Shown here one piece after another: positions 8,485 to 18,005 of a stretch of DNA of 64,000 nt (its first letter is position 1; every line of letters starts with the position of its first letter). The notes below the pieces were generated by a model. That model was not told the DNA's origin and searched no databases. It saw nothing but the letters and a program-made list of their open reading frames with translations. Source of the DNA: Albirhodobacter sp048262715 (GTDB taxonomy: Bacteria; Pseudomonadota; Alphaproteobacteria; Rhodobacterales; Rhodobacteraceae); the NCBI GenBank assembly GCA_048262715.1, contig JBLXEV010000002.1:310001-374000 (forward strand), written 5' to 3'. Made by a program: the position numbers and the translations under genes.

Positions 8485-9837
8485 ATGCTGAAATCACTCT
8501 ATTTGGGCGTGGCGGGCGTCGCGCTTTTAGCTGGTGGCGCACAGGCGCAGGATTTGAAATTCGCACCGGGCGAGGATGCTCGGTTCAATTGGGCGTCGTA
8601 TGAGGCGCTCAAATCCATGGATCTGAAAGGCCAGAAGCTGCGCCTGTTCGGGCCGTGGATCACCGAGGATCAAAAGCTGGTCGAGAGCGCGATCGCCTAT
8701 TTCGAGGCCGCGACGGGCGCCGATGTCGAATATACCGGCTCCGATAGTTTCGAGCAGCAGATCGTGATTGATGCGGAGGCCGGATCGCCGCCCGATATCG
8801 CGATTTTCCCGCAGCCCGGTCTGGCGGCGGATCTTGCGCGCAAGGGCCATCTCAAGCCTCTGGCCGATGGCACGGGCGACTGGCTGGCCGAGAATTACGC
8901 CGCAGGACCAAGCTGGGCCGCGCTTGGGGCCTATGCGGGGGCGGATGGCGAGACGCATCAATATGGCTTCCCCTATAAGGCCGATGTAAAATCCCTCGTC
9001 TGGTATGTGCCGGAGAATTTCGAGGATGCGGGCTATGAAATTCCGCAGACGATGGAAGAGCTCAAAGCGCTGACGGATCAGATCGTCGCGGATGGCGGCA
9101 CGCCGTGGTGCATCGGTATTGGCTCGGGCGGGGCGACGGGCTGGCCTGCGACCGATTGGGTCGAAGATATGATGCTGCGCACCCAGACGCCGGAAGATTA
9201 CGATGCTTGGGTGAAGAATGATCTGAAATTCGATGATCCAAAAGTCATTGAAGCGATTGAGGAATTTGGTTATTTCGCCCGCAATGATGACTATGTCGCG
9301 GGCGGCTCCGGCGCGGTTGTGGCCACCGATTTCCGCGATAGTCCGAAGGGGCTCTTCGCCTCACCGCCGCAATGCTACCTGCATCACCAAGCGTCCTTCA
9401 TCCCGTCGTTCTTCCCGGAAGGCACGGTGATCGGGCAGGATGCGGACTTCTTCTACTTCCCCGCCTATGCGGGCAAAGATCTCGGCCAGCCAGTTCTGGG
9501 CGCGGGCACGATCTTCGCGAAGATGAGCGACAACCCCACCGCGGACGCCTTCATCAGCTTCCTGCAAAGCCCGATCGCGCATGAGGTCTGGATGGCGCAA
9601 ACCGGTTTCGTCACCCCATATAAGGGTGTGAATACAGAGGTTTACGGCGATGCGACCCTCAAAAAGATGGGCGATATCCTGCTCAACGCCACCACCTTCC
9701 GCTTTGATGGCTCCGATCTGATGCCCGGTGCGATTGGCGCGGGGGCGTTCTGGACAGGGATGGTCGATTACGCGAATGGCGCGGAGGCCGCCGATGTTGC
9801 CAAGGCGATTCAATCGACCTGGGACACATTGAAGTAA
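8485..9837 (+). CDS. aglE: Alpha-glucoside ABC transporter, substrate-binding protein AglE
   Basis: 450 aa with a Sec signal peptide (MLKSLYLGVAGVALLAGGAQA, cleavage after AQA). The rest is an extracellular solute-binding protein of the maltose/alpha-glucoside type that delivers sugar to AglF-AglG. A GGGAGGA ribosome site precedes the ATG. It heads aglE-F-G-A-K, the order known from Sinorhizobium meliloti and Rhodobacteraceae. A strong hairpin follows the stop codon and may raise the amount of AglE over the membrane parts. Confidence 0.93.
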   Translation: MLKSLYLGVAGVALLAGGAQAQDLKFAPGEDARFNWASYEALKSMDLKGQKLRLFGPWITEDQKLVESAIAYFEAATGADVEYTGSDSFEQQIVIDAEAGSPPDIAIFPQPGLAADLARKGHLKPLADGTGDWLAENYAAGPSWAALGAYAGADGETHQYGFPYKADVKSLVWYVPENFEDAGYEIPQTMEELKALTDQIVADGGTPWCIGIGSGGATGWPATDWVEDMMLRTQTPEDYDAWVKNDLKFDDPKVIEAIEEFGYFARNDDYVAGGSGAVVATDFRDSPKGLFASPPQCYLHHQASFIPSFFPEGTVIGQDADFFYFPAYAGKDLGQPVLGAGTIFAKMSDNPTADAFISFLQSPIAHEVWMAQTGFVTPYKGVNTEVYGDATLKKMGDILLNATTFRFDGSDLMPGAIGAGAFWTGMVDYANGAEAADVAKAIQSTWDTLK

Positions 9838-9856
9838 CGACAACAAAACAGTGTTT

Positions 9857-9899
9857 TCCGGCCTGAGGGCGCGACTTTAGGCGCGGCTTTCAGGCCGGA
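9857..9899 (+). terminator. Intercistronic hairpin between aglE and aglF
   Basis: TCCGGCCTGA at 9857-9866 pairs perfectly with TCAGGCCGGA at 9890-9899, with G+C-rich inner sequence that can pair further. There is no T-run after it, so it is more likely a partial terminator or an RNA-stabilising stem than a full stop, as in other ABC operons where the binding protein is made in excess. Confidence 0.6.
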
Positions 9900-9927
9900 G
9901 AGCGATTGCAGGGGACTGGGGGGATCT

Positions 9928-10923
9928 ATGGAACAGGTGAGCTTTGCGCTCGGCACCATTGTCGCGGGCGTTTTCGGATGCGTGGCATGGTTCTGGGGCT
10001 CGAACCTCGTGCTCGACACGCTGTATCCGGCGCGCGGGCCAAAAGCGGGGCGCAATATCGGCGTCGCCAATGCGGTGCGGCCTTGGCTGTTCCTGATGCC
10101 CGCGATCTTGGCGCTGGGGGTCTACCTGGTCTATCCGGTGTTCAAATCCTTCTGGCTCTCGCTGCTCGATGGCGATGGGCGCGATTTCATTGGCTTGGAT
10201 AATTACCTCTGGCTGATCAACGATCCGAAATTCCACGAAAGCCTTTGGAATAACGCGCTCTGGCTGCTGATCGTGCCAGCGGCCTCGACCTTGATCGGGT
10301 TGGTCGCGGCGCAGGTCACGGACCGGATCCGCTGGGGCGCGATTGCGAAAGCCTTCATCTTCATGCCGATGGCGATCAGCTTTGTCGGCGCGGGGGTGAT
10401 CTGGAAATTCATTTATGATTACCGTGATGCGAGCCAAGAGCAGATTGGCCTGCTCAATGCGATCGTCGTCGCCCTTGGGGGCGAGCCACACGCGTGGCTG
10501 CAAATCCCGATGTGGAATTCGCTCTTGCTGATGGTGGTGCTGATCTGGATCCAGACGGGCTTCGCGATGGTGATCTTGTCCGCCGCGCTGCGCGGGATAC
10601 CGGAGGAGACGATTGAGGCCGCGATCCTCGACGGGGCGAGCCCGTGGCAGCTGTTCTTCAAGATCAAAGTGCCGCAGATCTGGGGCACGATTGCGGTGGT
10701 CTGGACGACGATCACCATCACCGTTCTCAAAGTTTTCGATATTGTTTTCGTGATGACCAATGGTGAAACCGGCACGCAAGTGCTCGCCAACCTCATGTAT
10801 TCATGGATGTTTAAGGGCACCCCCGATTACGGGCGCGGCTCGGCCATTGCGATTGTGATCATGCTTTTGGTGACACCGATCATGGTCTGGAACATCCGAA
10901 ACGCACGCAAGGAGATGTCGTGA
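9928..10923 (+). CDS. aglF: Alpha-glucoside ABC transporter permease AglF
   Basis: 331 aa integral membrane protein of the MalF type. It has an N-terminal membrane segment, a second from about residue 50, and the EAA loop for contact with the ATPase (ETIEAAILDGASPW). It forms the translocation path with AglG. The ATG at 9928 follows a GGGGGGATCT ribosome site. The stop codon overlaps the aglG start (TGATG), so the two permeases are coupled. Confidence 0.93.
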   Translation: MEQVSFALGTIVAGVFGCVAWFWGSNLVLDTLYPARGPKAGRNIGVANAVRPWLFLMPAILALGVYLVYPVFKSFWLSLLDGDGRDFIGLDNYLWLINDPKFHESLWNNALWLLIVPAASTLIGLVAAQVTDRIRWGAIAKAFIFMPMAISFVGAGVIWKFIYDYRDASQEQIGLLNAIVVALGGEPHAWLQIPMWNSLLLMVVLIWIQTGFAMVILSAALRGIPEETIEAAILDGASPWQLFFKIKVPQIWGTIAVVWTTITITVLKVFDIVFVMTNGETGTQVLANLMYSWMFKGTPDYGRGSAIAIVIMLLVTPIMVWNIRNARKEMS

Positions 10924-12047
10924 TGTCGGGGTATGCTGGCCAAAAATCTTCGCTGGTCTGGGCGGTCAATCTCGCAGCGGCCTTCCTTGTGCTGCTCTGG
11001 ACCGTGCCGACCTTGGGCCTTTTGGTGACCTCGTTCCGCACGCCGGACCAGATTGCCACCTCGGGCTGGTGGAACGCGCCCTTCGCCTCTGAACAAACCA
11101 GTTTTGTGCGCACCGGAACGGCAGCCGATCAAGCGCAGGAGGGGGATCTCTATCTGATCGCCGGAAATGTGCTGGAAAGCGGCCAAAGCCTGCGCGGCTG
11201 GGGCACCTCTTCGCGCGAACCGAGCGCCTTTAAGGCCGGCGAGGTCGCACAGGTGAAAGAAGGCGAGATCACCGTTGCGCAAGATGGCAGCTACCGCCTG
11301 ACCTCACCCGCGCCGTTCGAGTTCACCCGTGGGATCCGCATTTTCATCACCGCCGAGACCCAGCCGGAATTCACCACCCGCAACTACGACAATGTGATCG
11401 GCGCGGCGGGCTTGGGTCAGGCGTTTTTAAACACGATGACGGTGACGATCCCCGCGACCGTGATCCCGATCCTGATCGCTGCCTTCGCCGCTTACGCCTT
11501 GGCGTGGATGGAATTTCCGGGCAGGGCGCTGCTTATCGCCTGCGTCGTCGGCCTGTTGGTCGTGCCGTTGCAACTGGCGCTGATCCCGCTTCTCAAGCTG
11601 CATAATGATATCGGTTTGGGCAAAGGCTACCTCGGGATCTGGCTCGCCCATACCGGCTTTGGCCTGCCGCTCGCGATTTATCTCTTGCGCAATTATATGG
11701 TCGGCCTGCCGAAGGAAATCATCGAGAGTGCGCGGGTCGATGGCGCGTCCGATTTCCAGATTTTCCGCAAAATCATCCTACCGCTCTCGTTTCCCGCGCT
11801 GGCGAGTTTCGCGATCTTCCAGTTCCTCTGGGTTTGGAACGATCTCCTCGTGGCCACGGTCTTCCTCGGCAATCGCTCCTCTGAGTTGGTGATGACGGGG
11901 GTTCTGCGTGAACTCCTCGGCTCGCGCGGCGGCAATTGGGAAATCCTCGCCGCCTCCGCCTTCGTCTCGATCGCAGTGCCACTGCTGGTCTTCTTCGCAA
12001 TGCAAAAATACCTCGTCCGCGGCTTGCTGTCGGGCTCTGTGAAATAA
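10923..12047 (+). CDS. aglG: Alpha-glucoside ABC transporter permease AglG
   Basis: 374 aa from the ATG at 10923, which shares one base with the aglF stop; a GTG three bases earlier is less likely. It is of MalG type, with a first membrane helix near residues 10-35, a periplasmic loop of about 120 residues (longer than in classical MalG), then a block of helices and the EAA motif EIIESARVDGASDFQ. It is partner of AglF and gets energy from AglK. Confidence 0.93.
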   Translation: MSGYAGQKSSLVWAVNLAAAFLVLLWTVPTLGLLVTSFRTPDQIATSGWWNAPFASEQTSFVRTGTAADQAQEGDLYLIAGNVLESGQSLRGWGTSSREPSAFKAGEVAQVKEGEITVAQDGSYRLTSPAPFEFTRGIRIFITAETQPEFTTRNYDNVIGAAGLGQAFLNTMTVTIPATVIPILIAAFAAYALAWMEFPGRALLIACVVGLLVVPLQLALIPLLKLHNDIGLGKGYLGIWLAHTGFGLPLAIYLLRNYMVGLPKEIIESARVDGASDFQIFRKIILPLSFPALASFAIFQFLWVWNDLLVATVFLGNRSSELVMTGVLRELLGSRGGNWEILAASAFVSIAVPLLVFFAMQKYLVRGLLSGSVK

Positions 12048-12057
12048 GGATAGATCT

Positions 12058-13683
12058 ATGAAGATGTTTGAAAAAGCCAAGGATTGGTGGCGCGGCGCGG
12101 TGATCTATCAGATTTATCCCCGCAGCTATCAAGATAGCAATGGCGACGGGATCGGCGATCTTGCGGGCATCCAGAGCCGCCTGCCGCATATTGCCTCGCT
12201 GGGGGCAGATGCGATCTGGATCTCGCCATTCTTCACCTCGCCGATGCAGGATTTCGGCTATGATGTCGCGGATTATTGCGATGTCGATCCGATGTTCGGC
12301 ACGCTGGCCGATTTTGATGCGGTGATCGAGACCGCGCATCGGCTCGGGCTGAAGGTAATGATCGATCTGGTGCTGTCGCATACCTCCGATCAACACCCGT
12401 GGTTTGTTGAGAGTCGCCAAGGTCGCGACGGCGCGAAATCCGATTGGTATGTCTGGTCTGATCCAAAGCCGGATGGCAACCCGCCGAACAACTGGCTGTC
12501 GATCTTCGGCGGCTCGGCCTGGCAATGGGAAGCGCGGCGCGAGCAATATTACCTGCACAACTTCCTGACCTCGCAGCCCGATCTGAACTTCCACAATGAG
12601 GATGTGCAGGGAGCGCTGTTGGATGTTGCGCGGTTCTGGTTGGATCGGGGCGTCGACGGGTTCCGCCTCGATACGATCAATTTCTACTTCCACGACAAAG
12701 GCTTGCGCGACAATCCTCCGCTGGCCCCCGAGGAGCGCAACGCGAAAACCGCGCCTGCGGTGAACCCGTATAACCACCAGCTCCACCTTTACGACAAGAA
12801 CCAGCCGGAAAACCTTGAATTCCTGAAGAAATTGCGTGCGGTGATGGAGCCTTATAACGCCGCCGCCGTGGGCGAGGTTGGCGATAGCCAGCGCGGCTTG
12901 GAGATTTTGGGGGAATATACCTCTGGCGGCGATAAAATGCAGATGTCTTACGCGTTCGAATTCCTGTCGGGCACCGCGCTGCCCGCCAAGGAAATCAAAG
13001 AGGTGTTCGACGTGGTCGACCGCGTCGCCGCCTCCGGCTGGGTGTGCTGGGCGTTCTCCAATCACGATGTGGTGCGCCATATCACGCGGTGGAATCTATC
13101 AAATGCGGCAGCAAAAGCTTATGCGACGCTGTTGATGTGTCTGCGCGGCTCTGTCTGTATCTATCAGGGAGAGGAGCTGGGTCTGCCGGAGGCGGAGATC
13201 GCCTTTGAAGACCTACAAGATCCCTATGGCAAGCAATTCTGGCCTGAGTTCAAAGGCCGCGATGGCTGCCGTACACCGATGGTCTGGGAGAGCGACAATC
13301 AGAACGGCGCATTTTCCACGCAAAAACCGTGGCTTCCAGTGCCATCCTCACATCTTGCTTTAGCCGCCCATAAGCAGGAGCAAGATCCCGCAGGGCTGGT
13401 GCATCATTACCGCCGCGCGATTGCGCTGCGCCATGCGTTCCCCGCGCTGCGCTCCGGCGATCAGCCCAATATGCAGGCCGAGGGCAATGTCCTGCGGTTT
13501 GAGCGGGTCACGCCCGAGCAGCGGATTTTTGTCGCCCTCAACCTCTCGGAGAGCCCCGAGACGATCCAACCGCCCGCGGGCAAATGGCAGCAGATCGGCG
13601 CCGATCTTGGCTCCATCGCGGCGGGGCCGGATGGCGCGCTGCATCTGGGCCCGTGGCAGCCCGCAATTTTGGTGGAGGTGTGA
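12058..13683 (+). CDS. aglA: Alpha-glucosidase AglA, glycoside hydrolase family 13
   Basis: 541 aa. Catalytic residues of GH13 are in place: nucleophile D205 (GFRLDTINFY), acid/base E273 (VGEVGD) and stabiliser D337 (FSNHDVVR). The Ca-site-like DSNGDGIGDL stretch near residues 26-35 is typical of oligo-1,6-glucosidase/sucrase-like members. With no signal peptide it acts on imported alpha-glucosides (maltose, sucrose, trehalose class; the exact one is not visible). It lies 10 bp after aglG and 3 bp before aglK. Confidence 0.95.
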   Translation: MKMFEKAKDWWRGAVIYQIYPRSYQDSNGDGIGDLAGIQSRLPHIASLGADAIWISPFFTSPMQDFGYDVADYCDVDPMFGTLADFDAVIETAHRLGLKVMIDLVLSHTSDQHPWFVESRQGRDGAKSDWYVWSDPKPDGNPPNNWLSIFGGSAWQWEARREQYYLHNFLTSQPDLNFHNEDVQGALLDVARFWLDRGVDGFRLDTINFYFHDKGLRDNPPLAPEERNAKTAPAVNPYNHQLHLYDKNQPENLEFLKKLRAVMEPYNAAAVGEVGDSQRGLEILGEYTSGGDKMQMSYAFEFLSGTALPAKEIKEVFDVVDRVAASGWVCWAFSNHDVVRHITRWNLSNAAAKAYATLLMCLRGSVCIYQGEELGLPEAEIAFEDLQDPYGKQFWPEFKGRDGCRTPMVWESDNQNGAFSTQKPWLPVPSSHLALAAHKQEQDPAGLVHHYRRAIALRHAFPALRSGDQPNMQAEGNVLRFERVTPEQRIFVALNLSESPETIQPPAGKWQQIGADLGSIAAGPDGALHLGPWQPAILVEV

Positions 13684-13686
13684 TAG

Positions 13687-14772
13687 ATGGCTGATCTCAA
13701 ACTGTCCAAAGTCGCGAAATCCTACGGCAAGGTGAATGTCCTCAACGATATCAACCTTGATATCAAAGCGGGCGAGTTGATTGTTTTCGTGGGGCCTTCC
13801 GGCTGCGGGAAATCCACCCTTTTGCGGATGATCGCGGGGCTGGAGCGGATCTCCGGCGGGGAATTGACGATTGACGGCGACCGGATGAACGAGGTGCCGC
13901 CCGCACAGCGCGGCATTGCGATGGTGTTCCAGAGCTACGCGCTCTACCCACATATGACGGTGCGCGATAACATGGCGTTTGCGTTGCAAATTGCGAAAAT
14001 GCCGAAGGCGGAGATTGAGAAAGCGGTGAATCGCGCCGCCGATATCTTGCAGCTCACGCCCTATCTGGATCGCCTGCCCAAAGCGCTTTCGGGCGGGCAG
14101 CGGCAGCGGGTGGCGATTGGCCGTGCAATTGTGCGCGACCCGAAAGTCTATCTGTTTGACGAGCCGCTTTCGAACCTCGATGCGGCTTTGCGCGTGGCCA
14201 CACGCATCGAGATTGCGCAGCTCAAAGAGGCGATGCCGGATCGCACGATGATCTATGTCACCCATGATCAGGTCGAGGCGATGACGCTGGCGAGCCGGAT
14301 CGTCGTGCTGGCTGATAAGGGCATCGCGCAGGTCGGCACACCGCTGGAGCTGTATGAACGCCCCGAGACGGAATTCGTCGCGCAATTCATCGGCTCGCCG
14401 TCGATGAACCTGATCGCGGGCGAGATCATTGCCACGGGCGCGGTGACCAAGGTGCGTGTGGCGGGCGGCGAGATCGAGGCCAATATCCCGACGCGGGCCG
14501 ATGATCTGGGGTTGAAGGTCAATGTCGGCGTGCGGCCCGAAGATATGGTGCCATGCGAGGACGGGCAGGGTGTCTATTCCGGCGAGGTCGATATTGTCGA
14601 AGCCTTGGGCGAGGTGACGCTCTTGTACTTCGGCAAGGAGGGCGTCGATAACGCGGTGATCGCGAAGCTTCCGGGCATCCACACCGGATTGCGCCACCAG
14701 ACAATCGCGCTCAAAGCCGCGCCCGATAAGATCCATCTCTTCGCGCATGGGCGCTCGCTTCTTTACCGCTAA
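13687..14772 (+). CDS. aglK: Alpha-glucoside ABC transporter ATP-binding protein AglK
   Basis: 361 aa MalK/UgpC-type ATPase. Walker A GPSGCGKST (36-44), signature LSGGQRQR (134-141), Walker B VYLFDEP (154-160) and switch His in YVTHDQVEAM are all present. The C-terminal OB-type (TOBE) domain from about residue 240 is typical for sugar importers and may carry regulation. It is the last gene of the agl operon. Confidence 0.95.
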   Translation: MADLKLSKVAKSYGKVNVLNDINLDIKAGELIVFVGPSGCGKSTLLRMIAGLERISGGELTIDGDRMNEVPPAQRGIAMVFQSYALYPHMTVRDNMAFALQIAKMPKAEIEKAVNRAADILQLTPYLDRLPKALSGGQRQRVAIGRAIVRDPKVYLFDEPLSNLDAALRVATRIEIAQLKEAMPDRTMIYVTHDQVEAMTLASRIVVLADKGIAQVGTPLELYERPETEFVAQFIGSPSMNLIAGEIIATGAVTKVRVAGGEIEANIPTRADDLGLKVNVGVRPEDMVPCEDGQGVYSGEVDIVEALGEVTLLYFGKEGVDNAVIAKLPGIHTGLRHQTIALKAAPDKIHLFAHGRSLLYR

Positions 14773-14804
14773 TGTCGCAAACGCGCGGCAAATGACGCAA
14801 TCCG

Positions 14805-14828
14805 CCCGCCCCGCGCCTGCGGGACGGG
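14805..14828 (+). terminator. Possible terminator of the agl operon
   Basis: CCGCCCCGC and its complement around a GCCT loop form nine pairs with one C-A mismatch, 33 bp after the aglK stop. Only AAATATTT follows, not a real T-run, so termination is plausible but not sure. Confidence 0.4.
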
Positions 14829-14867
14829 GTAAATATTTAGGATTGAGACACCTTGGAGGGTTGCGCG

Positions 14868-16427
14868 ATGGTTGAGGTTGTAGAGCAAGCAGCGGCGGGC
14901 GGTCGGCGCGCACGGGGCGGCGGCGGCGCAGCACGGCGCGCGGAACGCACCAGCGTAAAGCAGGAATTCAACCGCTACATCACCCGCAATATTCCCAACC
15001 TGGAGATCCTCGACGAGGAATCGCTGCAGATCATCGAGGCCAATGCCGAGACCGTTCTGGAAGAGATCGGCGTCAACTTCGTTGACAATCCGGCGGCCTT
15101 GCAGCGCTGGCGCGATGTCGGCGCGGATGTTCAGGGCGAGCGCGTGCGCCTGCCCAAAGGCCTTGCACGGGAGCTGTGCAAAACCGCGCCCGCGATGTTC
15201 ACCCAACACGCCCGCAACCCCGAGCGCAATGTCGAGATCGGCGGCAAGAACCTCGTTCTCGCGCCGGTCTACGGCCCGCCTTTCGTGCGCGATGCCGATG
15301 GCGGCCGCCGCTATGCGACCATCGCCGATTTCCGCAATTTCGTGCGCCTCGGGCAGATGTCGAAATGGATCCACCACTCCGGCGGCACCGTCTGCGAGCC
15401 GACAGATGTGCCGGTAAACAAGCGCCACCTCGATATGCTGCACGCGCATATGACGCTGTCTGACAAGCCTTATATGGGCTCGGTGACGGAGCGCTCGCGC
15501 TGCGTCGATTCCGTCGAGATGTCGAAAATTCTGTTTGGCGACAAGTTCGTAGACGAGAACACTGTGATGACCTCGCTGGTCAATATCAACTCGCCGCTGA
15601 CCTTCGACCCGATCATGATGGACGCGCTGGAAGTGTACGCCGCCGCGAACCAAGCCTGCATCGTCTCGCCGTTTATCGTCGGCGGCGCGATGGCGCCAGT
15701 TTCGGTGGCGGGCACGCTGACCCAAGTGCTGGCCGAGGTTCTGGTGGCGGTCGCCTATAGCCAGATGATCCGTCCGGGGGCTCCGGTGATCTTCGGGGCC
15801 TTCGTGACCTCGATCGATATGAACTCGGGCGCGCCGACCTTTGGCACGCCGGAAGCCTCGCAAATCACCTATGGTGCGGGCCAGCTCGCGCGGCGTCTTG
15901 GCCTGCCGTATCGCTCGGCGGGGGCGTTCTGCGGCTCGAAACTGCCCGATGCGCAGGCCGCTTACGAATCCGCGAATTCGCTGAATATGGGCCTGCTCTC
16001 GGGCGTGAACTTTATGCTGCATTCCTGCGGCTGGCTGGAGGGCGGCCTCGTGTCCTCCTTCGAGAAATACGTGATGGATGCCGATCAGCTCGGCGTGCTG
16101 CACGGCCTCGCCAAAGGCATCGATATGTCGGAGAACGGGCAGGCGATGGATGCGCTGCGCGAGGTGGGGCCGGGCGGTCACTTCCTTGGCTGCGAACATA
16201 CCCAAGCCAATTACCAATCCGCATTCTGGCGCACCCAGCTGTTTGATTACAAACCGTTCGAGACATGGGACGAAGAGGGCGCGCGCGACACCGTAGCGCT
16301 GGCCAAGGCGCGGGTGGAGAAGATGCTTTCCGAGTATCAGGCCCCGCCGATTGATCCGGCAATCGCCGAAGCGCTCTCCGAATATGTGGCCAAGAAGAAA
16401 GCCGCCGAGCCGGACGCCTTCATGTAA
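14868..16427 (+). CDS. Trimethylamine methyltransferase (MttB) family protein, non-pyrrolysine type
   Basis: 519 aa from the ATG at 14868, with GGAGG 8 nt upstream; a TTG at 14853 would add five residues. It belongs to the MttB superfamily (COG5598), which moves methyl groups from quaternary or tertiary amines to a corrinoid protein. The frame is open throughout, with no in-frame amber codon, so it is of the non-pyrrolysine class that in other bacteria uses glycine betaine or related compounds. No corrinoid protein or MtrH partner is next to it. The N-terminus (GGRRARGGGGAARRAERT) is basic and Gly/Ala/Arg-rich. The substrate is not known. Confidence 0.85.
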   Translation: MVEVVEQAAAGGRRARGGGGAARRAERTSVKQEFNRYITRNIPNLEILDEESLQIIEANAETVLEEIGVNFVDNPAALQRWRDVGADVQGERVRLPKGLARELCKTAPAMFTQHARNPERNVEIGGKNLVLAPVYGPPFVRDADGGRRYATIADFRNFVRLGQMSKWIHHSGGTVCEPTDVPVNKRHLDMLHAHMTLSDKPYMGSVTERSRCVDSVEMSKILFGDKFVDENTVMTSLVNINSPLTFDPIMMDALEVYAAANQACIVSPFIVGGAMAPVSVAGTLTQVLAEVLVAVAYSQMIRPGAPVIFGAFVTSIDMNSGAPTFGTPEASQITYGAGQLARRLGLPYRSAGAFCGSKLPDAQAAYESANSLNMGLLSGVNFMLHSCGWLEGGLVSSFEKYVMDADQLGVLHGLAKGIDMSENGQAMDALREVGPGGHFLGCEHTQANYQSAFWRTQLFDYKPFETWDEEGARDTVALAKARVEKMLSEYQAPPIDPAIAEALSEYVAKKKAAEPDAFM

Positions 16428-16449
16428 TCCCCCCAACACCTCCCCGCTG

Positions 16450-16475
16450 AAGCCCGCCTTTCCGGCGGGCTTTTT
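16450..16475 (+). terminator. Rho-independent terminator after the MttB-family gene
   Basis: AAGCCCGCC, loop TTTCC, GGCGGGCTT and then TTTTT form a textbook terminator 22 bp past the stop codon. Confidence 0.9.
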
Positions 16476-16598
16476 GCTATTCCCCCAATCGGATGCCAGT
16501 TTTTCTGGCCATTTGGCGCTTTGCGTCGAAAAAGCGGTTCCCTGTCACGGCGGGGACGGCTATAGGGTGCACGGTTTCACTGCTTCTAGGAGAAGAAA

Positions 16599-17891
16599 AT
16601 GGCCAACGTTGTCGTCGTCGGTGCCCAATGGGGCGATGAGGGAAAAGGCAAGATCGTAGACTGGTTGTCCGAGCGCGCCGACATCATCGCGCGCTTCCAA
16701 GGGGGCCACAACGCGGGCCATACGTTGGTCATTGATGGCAAAGTCTACAAGCTCTCGCTGCTGCCTTCGGGGATTGTGCGCGGGGGCAAGCTCTCGGTTA
16801 TCGGCAACGGTGTTGTGCTCGATCCGTGGCACCTCGTCAAAGAAATCGCCCAGCTGCGCGGCCAAGGCGTCACCATCACGCCCGAAACCCTGATGATCGC
16901 GGAAAACACCCCGCTGATCCTGCCGCTGCATGGCGAGTTGGACCGGGCGCGCGAAGGTCAGGCAGATGTCGCCAAGATCGGCACCACCGGTCGCGGTATC
17001 GGGCCGGCCTATGAAGATAAAGTCGGCCGTCGTGCGATCCGCGTGGCGGACCTCGCGGACGCGGCGACGCTGGAGTTGCGCGTGGACCGCGCCTTGGTGC
17101 ACCACAACGCGTTGCGCGCGGGCCTTGGCATGGAAGCCGTTGATCGCGACGCGCTGATCGCCCAACTCAAAGAGATCGCGCCGTCGGTTCTCGAATATGC
17201 CGCCCCCGTTTGGAAAGTGCTCAACGAGCAGCGCAAAGCGGGCAAGCGGATCTTGTTCGAGGGGGCGCAGGGCGCGCTTTTGGATATCGATTTCGGCACC
17301 TATCCCTTTGTGACCTCGTCGAATGTGATTGCGGGCCAAGCGGCCACTGGCGTCGGCATCGGGCCGGGCTCGATTGATTTCGTGCTGGGCATCGTGAAAG
17401 CCTATACCACCCGCGTCGGTGAGGGCCCGTTCCCCGCAGAGCTGGATGATGCTGACGGCCAACGCCTCGGCGAGCGCGGCCATGAGTTCGGCACCGTCAC
17501 CGGGCGCAAGCGCCGCTGCGGCTGGTTCGATGCGGCTCTGGTGCGCCAGACCTGCGCGACCTCGGGCGTCAACGGCATCGCACTGACCAAGCTCGACGTG
17601 CTCGACGGGTTCGAGACTCTGAAGATCTGCGTGGGCTACGATCTCGATGGCCAGCGCCTCGATTACCTGCCGACCGCCGCCGATCAACAGGCGCGCTGCA
17701 AGCCGATCTATGAGGAAATGGAAGGCTGGTCGGAATCGACCGAGGGCGCGCGCTCTTGGAACGATCTGCCTGCCGCAGCGATCAAATATGTGCGTCATAT
17801 CGAAGAGCTGATCCAATGCCCCGTCGCGCTTCTGTCGACCTCGCCAGAGCGCGATGATACGATCCTCGTGACGGATCCCTTCGCGGATTGA
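16599..17891 (+). CDS. purA: Adenylosuccinate synthetase
   Basis: 430 aa, normal length. It makes adenylosuccinate from IMP, aspartate and GTP, the first step to AMP. The N-terminal signature AQWGDEGKGK (9-18, catalytic D13) and GHNAGHT (36-42, catalytic H41) are intact, as is the GTRGRGIGPAYEDK-like region. It stands alone between the terminator at 16450 and a small membrane protein gene. An AGGAGAAGAAA ribosome site precedes the ATG. Confidence 0.97.
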   Translation: MANVVVVGAQWGDEGKGKIVDWLSERADIIARFQGGHNAGHTLVIDGKVYKLSLLPSGIVRGGKLSVIGNGVVLDPWHLVKEIAQLRGQGVTITPETLMIAENTPLILPLHGELDRAREGQADVAKIGTTGRGIGPAYEDKVGRRAIRVADLADAATLELRVDRALVHHNALRAGLGMEAVDRDALIAQLKEIAPSVLEYAAPVWKVLNEQRKAGKRILFEGAQGALLDIDFGTYPFVTSSNVIAGQAATGVGIGPGSIDFVLGIVKAYTTRVGEGPFPAELDDADGQRLGERGHEFGTVTGRKRRCGWFDAALVRQTCATSGVNGIALTKLDVLDGFETLKICVGYDLDGQRLDYLPTAADQQARCKPIYEEMEGWSESTEGARSWNDLPAAAIKYVRHIEELIQCPVALLSTSPERDDTILVTDPFAD

Positions 17892-18005
17892 TCGGCTTTG
17901 CCGCTTCATCCATCGGGTGAAGAAGTGACGCTAAGAGATTGAAAACATTTGAATGGCGCAGGTGGGGCAATCCTGATCTGCGCCACTTCCATTGGGGAGA
18001 GAGAG

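Noticed and set aside
14868..16427. Pyrrolysine (amber) readthrough in the MttB-family gene
   Set aside because: The frame has no internal TAG and reaches the normal family length without one.
14769..16439. 556-codon minus-strand frame opposite the MttB-family gene
   Set aside because: It is an antisense shadow of a well-supported gene with a ribosome site and terminator; high G+C makes such frames common.
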